Source: Heliocidaris tuberculata (taxonomy: Eukaryota > Echinodermata > Echinoidea > Camarodonta > Echinometridae). From it: 64,000 nt of DNA. The stretch covers positions 32,628,311 through 32,692,310 of the forward strand of contig CM046848.1 of NCBI GenBank assembly GCA_025618425.1. The letters are read 5' to 3'. The notes under the pieces are model-generated. The model did no database searches and was not told the origin of the DNA. It was given only the letters and a program-made list of their open reading frames with translations. The position numbers were made by a program, and so were the translations under genes. Positions 1 to 9,713 of the stretch are shown piece after piece; the stretch's first letter is position 1; every line of letters starts with the position of its first letter.

Positions 1-180
1 TGCGCTGCAAGTTTTACTGACTTTTTCCCTTGGGAATTCAAACGGGATGGGGGCGTAAACCGGTTACATCCAATGTACTGCATACGCCCCCATACGCCAT
101 GGGTTTTATTTAACTTAACTTAGTCGTTTGTCACATATTACTTATAATTGACACTAGAATAGTAAATATGTGATCCATGC

Positions 181-689
181 GGTTCTAGGATACCTACCCC
201 CTGGACAACCACCCTCTAGGATGATTAACCCCCAACTAACTACCCCCTAGGACAACCACCCTCTAGGATAACTACCCCCCAGACAACTACCCCTCAGACA
301 ACTACCCCCTAGGACAACCACCCCAGGACAATTACCCCCGGACAAATACCCCGGACAAATTGTCCGGGGGTAATTGTCCTGGGGGTGGTTGTCCTAGGGG
401 GTAGTTGTCCGGCGGATAGTTGTCCGGGGGGTAATTGTCTTGGGGGTGGTTGTCCTAGGGGGTAGTTGTCTGGGGGTAGTTGTCCGGGGGGTACTTGTCC
501 TAGAAGGTGGTTGCCCTAGGTAGTTATCTGGGGGTAATCATCCTAGAGGGTAATTGTCCCGGGGGTAGTCTTCCTAGAGGGTGGTAGCCCTAGGGGGTAG
601 TTGTCCTAGGGGGTAGTTGTCCTAGGGGGTGTTTATCCTAGGGGTGGTTATCCGGGGGTGGTTGTCCAGGGGGTAGGTGTCCGGATACG
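181..689. mobile_element. Palindromic minisatellite (foldback) insertion with 9-bp direct repeats
   Basis: The segment is built from about 17-18 bp units of the type CTAGGACAACCACCC. They run in one orientation from about 190 to 360 and in the opposite orientation from about 360 to 680, so the whole block folds back on itself. The ends match in inverted orientation (CCTACCCCCTGGACAACCAC near 193-212 and its complement near 659-678). GATCCATGC flanks it on both sides (172-180 and 690-698). The paralogous copy has a single GATCCAAGC at 5032-5040, which looks like the empty site. No coding capacity. Confidence 0.75.
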
Positions 690-1010
690 GATCCATGCAC
701 AGACAAGTTTGTACAGAGCAATATGCTTCAACCGTTGCGAACAATAAACCCAACATGTTGTATGAACTTAAAAATAATATTGTACAAAAATTTGTAACCT
801 TGTGAATGCTCTGGTATGAATTAAACCAGAGCATTATGATGAATATTATTACGATACTAGTACGCTGGGGCCGCACTGAGCATGCGAACGAGCATTATGC
901 CGCAGTATACATACGCATTATGAAACGTTTCTACTCAAAAAGTGGGAAGGGGGCTTGAGCCTTAGCCCCCAGTTCCCTGGGATCCATGGCCAATGAAACG
1001 CATCGATGTA

Positions 1011-1911
1011 CTAGGTGAAAAAACAACATTTGAGACTCTTGACTATTAATAGTCAACAGTTAAAACTTGTATCAAACTGAGGTTTTCACATTGTAAAATT
1101 GAAAGGTGTCAAATTTATTTGGAGTAAGTTTTATGACATTTCATTGAATATTATTCTTAAGATAATGCTCTGAATATTTGATTAAATTTCCACTTCTTGA
1201 AAAATCAAGTCCTCAAAATTTGCATGGCAGCCTGAATTTCAGAGCATCCTAGAGTCATGAATCATTTATGACACCGGACAGCATTAGGTTGGCCGATGCG
1301 ATGCACAATGGTATTGATGTATTCTGACTTAATAGACCGGTTCTGTAATGTATACAAATTTATGCACATTTCTTCTCTGAGCACCTAGCGACGAGCTATT
1401 CCATTAACCTGCTTTGTATAAATGAGCCTCAATGCTTGGAATCCAGTTTGTATAAATTACTTGTTGCTATGTCCGGCAAGCCTCGGGCAAGCTTTCAGGT
1501 TGTCAAGAACAACCTTTGTATGAAAGGTAAGTATAAAATTTGAATACATTACCGAACCGGTCTATTGGTAATACACACAGACTGTGTGGTCTTTATTTTT
1601 CAAAAAGTGAAAATCTAATTAATATTCAGAGAATTGTTTGAAATTTTTTAAAAATAGAAATGTCTTAAAACTTACTCCAAATAAATGTGACATCCTTCAA
1701 CTTTACAATGTGAAAACCTCAGTCTGATTCGAGTCAGATTATCTAAATGATATTCAGATAATTTTTTTGTAAAAAGTATTTTTTATAGAAATGTCATAAA
1801 ACTTACTAGAAATAAATTTGACATTCTTCAATTTTACAATGTGAAAACTAATTCGAGTCATAACTTTCGAGTTATTAACAATCTAAAGTGTACAAATTTT
1901 TTTACACCTAG
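1011..1911. mobile_element. TA-flanked element with long imperfect inverted arms
   Basis: The left end TA-CTAGGTGAAAAAACAAC is mirrored at the right by TTTTTTTACACCTAG-TA, giving a TA target duplication. The arms are imperfect: they also share AACTTACTCCAAATAAATTTG-type and TTACAATGTGAAAAC-type segments, which occur left (1075-1140) and twice on the right (1660-1725 and 1795-1850). No transposase reading frame is visible, so it is a non-autonomous element. The second copy is 5380-8859, interrupted by a later insertion. Confidence 0.6.
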
Positions 1912-2179
1912 TACAAGCATGCATGCATTCATCCATTGATTTATTAATCAAGAAACAAACTTAAAGTTATCATACCATGTAAAGGAAGTTTGCCTTACCT
2001 TTTCGAATCGAAACATGTCCTTTTGGTATATTATTTCAACTAACTGTAAAAAAAACACCATACCTGATCTCGCTCGATTGAGTATGCTCCGGTATTATAC
2101 CGCATTCCTTCGTCTCATCTGTATCGAAATAGCACGAGTCTAAACACCGGGTACCTGCATTTCTATAACTTTTTTCTGT

Positions 2180-2335
2180 TGGGGGGAGGTCATTCCACAG
2201 CTTAGATCCTGTACAGATATTTGTATTGTGTGCAAGAGCTGTTCGAGTACGTGGAAGGTGAAGGTGAATGGCTTTGTTTGGCTGGGTAGATGTGAAGTGA
2301 ATAATTAATAACGAACATAGAAGATACAGTCTGGG
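2180..2335 (-). mobile_element. Possible LINE reverse-transcriptase C-terminal remnant
   Basis: The minus-strand reading contains LPRTRTALAHNT then GSKLWNDLPPTEKS, which resembles the C-terminal tail of CR1/Jockey-like non-LTR retrotransposon ORF2 proteins (pattern P-x-R-T ... G-x-x-L-W-N-x-L-P). Only this short patch is recognisable; the rest of the element is absent. It begins exactly where similarity between the two duplicated copies stops. The motif is weak evidence on its own. Confidence 0.4.
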
Positions 2336-2424
2336 AGCCTGTCCCGAAATAATCACCCCCATTTTACCCATAAGATTTGACCCCTTAAAGTTACTTAGAC
2401 CATCTAAGTCATGACAAAAAGGTT

Positions 2425-2625
2425 GTCAGCCTGAACGCAGCCGTCGGGTTTAGCCCCCAGAGCAGCTAGAAATGACCCCAAAGCCCGGTCGATTTCACCC
2501 CATCTCCCCCATGCACCAAATTTGTCAGTAGGAAGAAGTACGATTGGCCATTAGAAAACACAAAAAAATGACAAATATTTCCGTCGGGATGGGGTGTTAA
2601 ATGGCCCCTAAAAATTGGGGTAAAT
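2425..2625. repeat. Interspersed repeat, also at 28040-28500
   Basis: GCCGTCGGGTTTAGCCC, TTTCACCCCATCTCCC, ATGCACCAAATTTGTCAGTA and CCGTCGGGATGGGGT occur here in order. They reappear in the same order and strand at 28050-28170 and 28465-28500, where an extra block of about 290 bp separates them. Function unknown; probably a fragment of a dispersed element. Confidence 0.6.
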
Positions 2626-2657
2626 TTTTCCCCTTCACGGTAGCCCAAGATGGTTTC

Positions 2658-3259
2658 CATGGGACATGCGAACGATTCGCGAAGGATGCAAATGTCGAAA
2701 AAATGGCAAAGTCCAAAATTCGAATTTTATGCTAGAGTTCGCCAAACATGCGCAGGGGTTCGGAATTAAGCGTCGTCTATTGTTCGCGGGAGTCGTTTTT
2801 AGTTCGGCGGGAAATTAAAAAAAGTTTGAAATTTCCTGCGAACGTTTCCAGCATCCCGGGTCGTGATTTGCTCATGATTTGCTCTCGAAAATGTCTGAAA
2901 AGCTTCGTCATGTGCGCACTACCTAATCACGACGTGCGTGATGTTCTCGAAATCTTCGTGAAACCCCAAACAGATTCCTGCAGTATAGAGAATGTCTCGC
3001 GCATGTCTCGCGAAAGCAGCGAAGTTCGTCCGATCATATTTCGTCGGTTGTTCGCATTAAGTCGCGTGTTTTTCGTATATGTGGACTGGTCATACTTCGG
3101 CAACGCTACACACGACATTCGCACATACGTTGTGAGAACTACGCACAAACTGCGCAGGAATGGTTTACGGCTCCATTGTCCCATTGTCGCGACACATTCG
3201 GAGAAAAACTTCTTTGAATGTTGGACTTTGCCATTTTTTCGACATTCGTGTGCCCCATG
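2658..3259. mobile_element. CpG-rich foldback element, about 600 bp
   Basis: ATGTCGAAAAAATGGCAAAG at 2691 is exactly mirrored by its complement at 3224-3243, and CCATGGGACATGCGAA at the left end pairs with CGTGTGCCCCATG at the right end. The interior is unusually rich in TCGCGAA/TTCG motifs compared with the AT-rich surroundings. A 170-codon plus-strand frame and a 116-codon minus-strand frame both fall inside it. They have no recognisable domain, and I attribute them to the palindromic base composition. Looks like a MITE or foldback transposon. Confidence 0.55.
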
Positions 3260-3344
3260 AAAAGACACCTTTAGCACGGCGTACGGTTGCTAAGCACCTT
3301 TCACGATGTTAGTAAAATCGCGATGAGGTTAGAACCACAATGTA

Positions 3345-3594
3345 CAGTTGGGCCCAAAGGTTTACATACACCGTCCTGGAAGCAAAAACAGTTCACTTCA
3401 CATTTTCACAACTTCACCCATTCCTATTCTCAGTAATCTATATGTCTGAGAATGATTTTATTTGATGTATACATTAAGTAGAGACCTGAAGTTGTCTGTC
3501 CTCCTGAGGAGAAAAGTTTGCAGGAATGAATGAAGTTGTGAAACGTATACTATTGTCTTTCTACCAGGTGCATGTAAACTTTTGGACTCAACTC
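3345..3594. mobile_element. Tc1/mariner-like MITE, 250 bp
   Basis: The left end CAGTTGGGCCCAAAGGTTTA and the complement of the right end (GAGTTGAGTCCAAAAGTTTA) form an inverted repeat of roughly 30 bp. TA lies on both sides (3343-3344 and 3595-3596). CAGTTGR...AAGTTTACAT ends are typical of Tc1-like transposons. The interior lacks any transposase frame. Confidence 0.7.
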
Positions 3595-3604
3595 TAAATG
3601 ACCC

Positions 3605-3745
3605 CCCTCCCCCAAAAAACAACAACAACAACAACAAACAAACAAACAAAAACAAACAAACAAACAACAACAACAACAACAATATCAAACAAACAAACAA
3701 ACACACACAAAAAAACAACAACAAACAAACCCCAAAACAAAAAAC
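3605..3745. repeat. (CAA)n/(AAAC)n A/C-rich simple repeat
   Basis: About 140 bp of CAA and AAAC units directly adjoining the Tc1-like element. Long open frames across it (poly-N/K/T or poly-L/F) are low-complexity artefacts. Confidence 0.9.
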
Positions 3746-3839
3746 GTATTACATAGAACACACCAGAAATTTTATTGTTTCAGCTTATTATTATTTTTTT
3801 GTTTTTGTTTCAAATGATTTTCTTCCCTTTTAAAACTCT

Positions 3840-4063
3840 CTATAGAGTACCGAAATGCCGACGTCATATTCGGTCGTCGTCCAGGTATAACAGAGCCCGC
3901 GCATGAGGTTCATCGCGAAGTCATTCAAGCAAAGGGCTGGAGCAGGGCAATTTCAGTGTTTGGCGCTGGTCTGATCACCACGCCATTGTTTAGCACAAAA
4001 TTGTTTGGAACCAGCAACTTTGACAACTTGGCCAGTATGACGTCACACTTCGGTACTCTATAG
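3840..4063. mobile_element. MITE with CTATAGAGTACCGAA termini
   Basis: CTATAGAGTACCGAAATGCC then GACGTCATA at the left is mirrored at the right by TATGACGTCACACTTCGG followed by TACTCTATAG, giving about 28 bp of imperfect terminal inverted repeat around a 224-bp element. No coding sequence. Confidence 0.65.
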
Positions 4064-4862
4064 TGAAAACATGTCAAAACTTTACATTTCGGACAAATTG
4101 AGATCATTAAAAGCATGATTACAAATAATCCAAAAATACTGCCATGCATCTACCCTTCAAAAAGAGGCCTTAAACAAAATGGTTTACGGCCGCCTGTGTG
4201 ACCACTATAGATGAACTCGATTTTTATTACTGTTTGAAATTTGTAGCCTGCCAGCCAGCCAAATAACATTGTAATTTCAACTCAATAAAATGCTTCAGAC
4301 GGGATAAAAATCCGGGTATAATTCTACCATGGTATCTGAAACGGGATAGTAATGACGGTATGCAGGTTAGGATGAACATGAAAGTAGAAAGTTAAAAAAA
4401 GTAAAAATCACCTTCTTTCTTTTCATTCTGTCTTTGTAAACGAGATATACTTTTAATAGACAAGCGTATTGTGAGGTTACATACATGTCAACAATTAATA
4501 AGTAAAAAGAAAGATCGAGTACCGTATCAATGTATATTATGCTCTTTTAACTCATACTGTTCCTGAGAGTTTGGTAGGCCTATTTCTCGAGTTTGAATAA
4601 AACGTGAAAGAAACTTATTTCGATAAACGCTTGCACCGCTTTACCTTTGCGTAACAACAATATGCTGCGTATAATATAAAAAGAAGTGAACATTTGCATT
4701 GTGTGCCGCGGCGTATCCAGAAATTTATATGGGGCGGAATGTATGTGGGGAGCCCCTGCATGAACCAAGATCAAATCCAAGTTTTTTTTATTATTTTTAG
4801 AGGAGCCTTCAAAAAGAGGGGAGCGTACATCGGTTCGGTTCTGTGCTACGCTGAATACGTAA

Positions 4863-7800
4863 TTGCGCTGCAAGTTTTACTGACTTTTTCCCTTGGGAAT
4901 TCAAACGGGATGGGGGCGTATTAAAGCCGGTTACACCCAATTTACTGCATACGCCATGGGTTTGATTTAACTTAACTTGGTCGCTTGTCTCATATTACTT
5001 TTATAACTGACCCTAGAATAGCAACTATGTGATCCAAGCACCGACCAGTTTGCACAGAGCCATTTGCTTCAACCGTTGCGAACAATAAACCCGACAACGT
5101 TGTATGAGCTTAAAAATAATATTTTACCTGAACATGAATTTGTTAACTTGTGAATGCTTACCAGAGCATTATGATGAATATTATTACTACACTGGTACGC
5201 TGGGGCCGCGCTGAGCATTTTTCGGGGGGGGGGGGGGGACTGAGCATGCGAACGAGCATTATGCATACGAGCAGTATACATACGCATTATGAAACGTTTC
5301 TACTCAAAAAGTGGGAAGGGGGCTTGAGCCTTAGCCCCCAGTTCCCTGGGATCCATGGCCAATGAAACGCATCGATGTACTAGGTGAAAAAACAACATTT
5401 GAGACTCTTGACTATTAATAGTCAACAGTTTAAACTTGTATCAAACTGAGGGTTTCTTATTGTTAAGCAGGGTTCCCACTTAGCCGAGTTGTACTGGCGA
5501 GTTCTGGCGAGCTATGGCGAGTTGCCTAAAAGGGGTACTCGCAATAACTCGCGTAAAGCACTTCTTGTAACTCGGGATAACTCGCAACAACTCGCGACAA
5601 CTCGACACGGCTCGTCGTAACTCGTTGCAACTCTGCACTACTCTCCCTGAAGTCGCGAGCAGTTCCAAACATTTTTAACTTGTTGAAAATTTTCACTGAC
5701 TCGTTGTAACTCGAGATGAACTCACTTAAACTCGCTTAAACTCGTAATATACTCGGATCACTCGTAACGAGCTCGCGCGGAACTCTTCATAACTCGTAAT
5801 AACTCGCCACCTTCAAGTATACGCGAGTGCTACTCGAGTTTCCGAGAGCAGAGTGCGAGCACGGCGATTGCGCTGCGAGTCATGCCGAATTTCCCACGAG
5901 ATTAGCGCGAGTTTAGATCGAGTACGGCGACTTACAGCGAGTTTCCATCGATCTACGTGAGTTTCCCATGAGCATAAACAGAGTGCAGGGCGAGCATGGC
6001 AAGCGCACCATGATTTGCCCCCTGGCCTTTAAAAATGCAGTGATTTTCATTTTTCTAGAACTATATTGTTAAATATTTTTAAGAACGTATTTTTATTCAA
6101 CTTTAAACGCATATGCAAATACAACTATAGGTTATCGCCTCGGCTCATGGGTGTCAATCGGAGGTGGGAGGGGGGGGGGGGGGGAACAGGGGATATATCC
6201 CCCAACTTCAGGTTGGGGTGGCCTCTCCCAGTAAGTTGCCGTTAAAGATTACAGGGTGCACCCCGGGGTGTTCACAAACTACAAGCAATTGATTTTTAGT
6301 GGATCCCTCATTTCCAGAATTTAATTATTTATCTTAATAAATCATTTCAATGATTTTTATATGTTAATTCATGTAAAAAAATCAATTATGTATATATCTT
6401 AATTTCATATCGTTTGTATAATTATAGCAATATCATTATATTTTCCTTTTTTTCTGTTGGAAATAAATGAACATGAATTTGAATTTGAATTTCATTAAAA
6501 GGGGGGGGGGGAAGAAAAACGGGAAGAAATGGAAAAGAAGTAAGAAAACATAAGGAAAAACCTGGAAGCTCTAGCTCGCTTTGCTTGCTTGCATTTCGCC
6601 GGTTAATCTTTGAAAGAAATTTTTTTTGCGTCTAGTGTCTTTCCGTTTCACGTCTTGTCTTTCTGTCTCACGTGAAACTATTCTTGTAGTCATAAAATGT
6701 ATCATAAATTTAAATGAGTCGAGCACCAACATGAACAATTTAACCCAAAGTAAATAAATTTTCAGGAGATTACCAATAGCCTATTGATATCACCTCAAAT
6801 ATGAGAAAGGAAGTTGCCGCTAAAATGTACATAACTATAAAATGAAGTAGCAGTACACTATAACCTGTTCTCATATACTGAAAGGAATGGAATTTTGTTT
6901 CAATATAGATTTTTCTGGCTTCCACGCCATGCTCGCTTGTAAAATCTACCAACAAAATACTCTTTTGGCAAGAAGCATGCATTTTATTTTTTCATACATA
7001 TTAAGTTTTAGGCGTAAAAGTGTAGGTAACAAACTCTCCTGAAAGTATCATATGTCAAACATCTGCACTACCATTTCTCCTTAAAAACACACACCTCCCT
7101 TCGGCTCCTTTACTTATCGGAGTTGGCTATACATAGGTAAAAATACTCCCTTTTTGTACATTTGCTTATGTAACAGTTTTTTTGTTTTTTTTTTTTTTTT
7201 TTTGCTACTCCATTTAACTTTTCTCCACATGAAATGACAAATTTTTTGGTCTTACGTTCAATAAAAAAAGTGTGCAGGGCAAAACATCCAAGATGATCGC
7301 TGTTTTCCCTAAAAATCACATCATTTTTTTTTCCTTATGTATGTCATTCTTCGTATATTCTTTTCGCTTTGGCAACTGGCATTATAGTCGTAACAATTAA
7401 GCCTTTAAATTGCGAGTCTATACAGTTTGTTGTTGTTTTATACAACAAAATTGAAACGAAATAGAAAGGTGTGTCATTACTTTTCTTCTTTTGTAGATAT
7501 AGTTTTATTTACTAGTTTTTAGAAATTACAAGCTATGTTTGAAATTATTCGAAGGATCCACATTACAAGTCCTGCTTTTTACTAGATCCCTTAATTTCCA
7601 CTCACGACTTGTTCTTAAAAATAAGACTATGAAACCAAAGATGAAATCCTAGCTAGTTACACTGTGCATATTATTCAAGTCATTAGATTATTGTACAATG
7701 ATTTATATGTTTGATTTTAACTGCTTTTTTTGGAAATGGAAATTAATTGAATTGAAATGAATCAAACTGATTTCATTTTAGCCCCCCCCCCCCAAAAAAA

Positions 7801-9167
7801 AGGGGGAGAAGATGCATTCCTGTTTCTTTGGTCGTATATCGGAAACTCGTAGAAAGCTCTTATCACTCGTAACAAGATCTTGATAACTCGTTGATAGATC
7901 GGTACAAGTCGTATGTAGGTCATCGCAACTCATACCAAACTCGGTGCGACTCTTATCGCACTCGGGTGACTCGTATCGCGCTCGGTTTACTCGTACAGCT
8001 GTCGAAGTAAACTCGATGTCGGGTCGTAAGATCACTTATGCATACCTCATAAAATTAGTAAATTTCACGCGAGTTGACGCGAATTGACGCGAGTTCAAGC
8101 TCGCGCCAGCTCGCCACAACTCGAGACTCCAACTCGGCTAAGTGGGAACCCTGCTTAAAGGGTGTCAAATTTATTTGGAGTAAGTTTATGACATTTCATA
8201 CTATTCTTAAAATAATGCTTTGAATATTTAATGAGATTTCCACTTTTTGAAAAATCAAGTCCACAAAATCTGTGTGTATCATAATTCAGAACACGATTGC
8301 TATTGTGCATGACAGCCTGAATTTCAGAGCATCCTAGAGTCATGAATCATTTATGACACTGGATAGCATTAGGCCGATGCGATGCACAATGGTATTGTTG
8401 TGTTCTGACTTAATAGACCGGTTCTGTAATTATACAAATATATGCACATTTCTTCTCTGAGCACCTAGTGACGAGCGATTCCATTAACCTGCTTTTTATA
8501 AATGAGCCTCAATGCTTGGAATCCAGTTTGCATAAATTACTTGTTGCTATGTCCGGCAAGCCTTCAGGTTGTCAAGAACAACCTTTAAATGAAAGGTATG
8601 TATAAAATTGAATACATTGCCGAACCGGTCTATTGCTGATACACACAGACTGTGTGGTCTTTATTTTTCAAAAAGTGAATATCTAATTAATATTCAGAGA
8701 ATTGTTTTTTTTTTTAAATCAATAGAAATGTCATAAAATTTACTCCAAATTCAATTTTACTATGGGAAAACTTCAGTCCGATTCGAGTCATAACTTTCGA
8801 GTTATTAACAATCAAAAGTGTCAATTTTTATTTATTTTTTTAATTTTTTTTACACCTAGTACAAGCATATCCATCCATCCATTGATTATTAACTAAGAAA
8901 CAAACTGAACGTTGTCACACCATGTAAAGTAAATTTGCCTTACCTTTTCAATTCGAGACTTGTCTTTTTGGTAGATTATGTCAACTAACTATGAAAAATC
9001 AGCTTCCCTGATCTCACTCGATTGAGCATGCTCTGGCACTATACCACCAAACAAAATGTCATAGAGCTGTTTTTCTCGCTATGTGCGCCAGGATTTCCTT
9101 CGTTTCATCTGTATCGAAATAGAATGATTCTAAACACCGGGTACCCGCATTTCTAACTTGCTTTTGT
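4863..9167. repeat. Segmental duplication, copy B
   Basis: Second copy of the 1-2178 unit in the same orientation. It contains the same landmarks in order (GGGATGGGGGCG, the repeated CATTATGATGAATATTATTAC, the CTAGGTG element, CACCGGGTACC). It is twice as long because of the 2688-bp insertion at 5467-8154. The two copies are separated by 2178-4863, which holds several small MITEs. Nothing gene-like. Confidence 0.85.
5467..8154. mobile_element. Non-autonomous TTAA-flanked transposon with subterminal ACTCG arrays
   Basis: The ends are exact inverted repeats of at least 22 bp (GCAGGGTTCCCACTTAGCC at the left, its complement at the right), each bordered by TTAA (5463-5466 and 8155-8158). Inside both ends lie dense short-spaced ACTCG/CGAGT motifs, about 5485-5990 on the left and 7845-8130 on the right, which may be transposase-binding arrays. 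The middle is AT-rich and holds a LINE-tail-like GAATTTGAATTT at 6476-6492. It has no transposase frame. TTAA targeting is a piggyBac-type habit, but the termini do not start with CCC, so superfamily assignment is open. It sits inside the 5380-8859 element. Confidence 0.7.
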
Positions 9168-9222
9168 TGAGAACTTGACTAGCCTTTGGATAAAAATCAA
9201 ATAATGTTTTGCTCCTTACACT

Positions 9223-9705
9223 CAGGCGCGCCGGAAGCAATTCTGGATTGGGGGGGGGGGGGGGGGGGCAAACAACCCAGGGGGCTCACTATTTTGGAGG
9301 GGGAGGGGGCTCATGTCAAAAATTTTCGGAGGTGACCAGAGGTGTACGCAGAATTTTTTTTTTGGGGGGACAAGACGCGTAAAAATTTTCGAAGAAACTC
9401 GAAAGCGAGATAGCGAAGCAACAGAGCTGGTTACAAGCACTGGCGTAAATCACACATATAATCTTTTATTTTGCGAGCGAGCGAAGTGAGCGAGCGAAAA
9501 ATAACCACTTTTCTAAGTTATATACAATATTTTCATTCCAACTCTTCTTCTTTTTCTTCTTCTTCTTCTTCCTCTCCCTTTTTTTTTTTTTTTTTTTTTT
9601 TTGGGGGGGGGGGCTTTTTGGGGGGGGGTGAAAATGCATTTTGCCCCCACACTTTTTCGTTTGGGGGGGCGACTGCCCCCCCCCCCCCCGCTTCCGGTGC
9701 CTATG
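9223..9705. mobile_element. hAT-like MITE with poly-G/poly-C interior
   Basis: CAGGCGCGCCGGAAGC at the left pairs with GCTTCCGGTGCCTATG at the right. The 8-bp direct repeat CTTACACT flanks it (9215-9222 and 9706-9713), the hallmark of hAT transposition. The interior contains G and C runs and TTC/T tracts. The frames across it are low complexity. Confidence 0.7.
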
Positions 9706-9713
9706 CTTACACT

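Larger units (their letters stand above)
1..2178. repeat. Segmental duplication, copy A (left edge truncated by window)
   Basis: This segment reappears at 4863-9167 with only scattered differences: position 1 onward (TGCGCTGCAAGTTTTACTGA) matches 4863 onward, and similarity ends near 2178/9167 after a shared AAACACCGGGTACC. Copy A carries an insertion at 181-689 that copy B lacks; copy B carries insertions at 5467-8154 that copy A lacks. It probably continues left of the window. No gene was recognised in it. Part of it is a terminal-inverted-repeat element (1011-1911). Confidence 0.85.

Noticed and set aside
2748..3260. 170-codon plus-strand ORF and antisense 116-codon ORF
   Set aside because: Lies wholly within a palindromic element; no domain, no splice context, both strands open because of the composition.
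5480..5990. Possible direct-repeat array resembling CRISPR
   Set aside because: Short ACTCG motifs at irregular 5-15 bp spacing in a eukaryotic transposon end; no conserved repeat/spacer structure.
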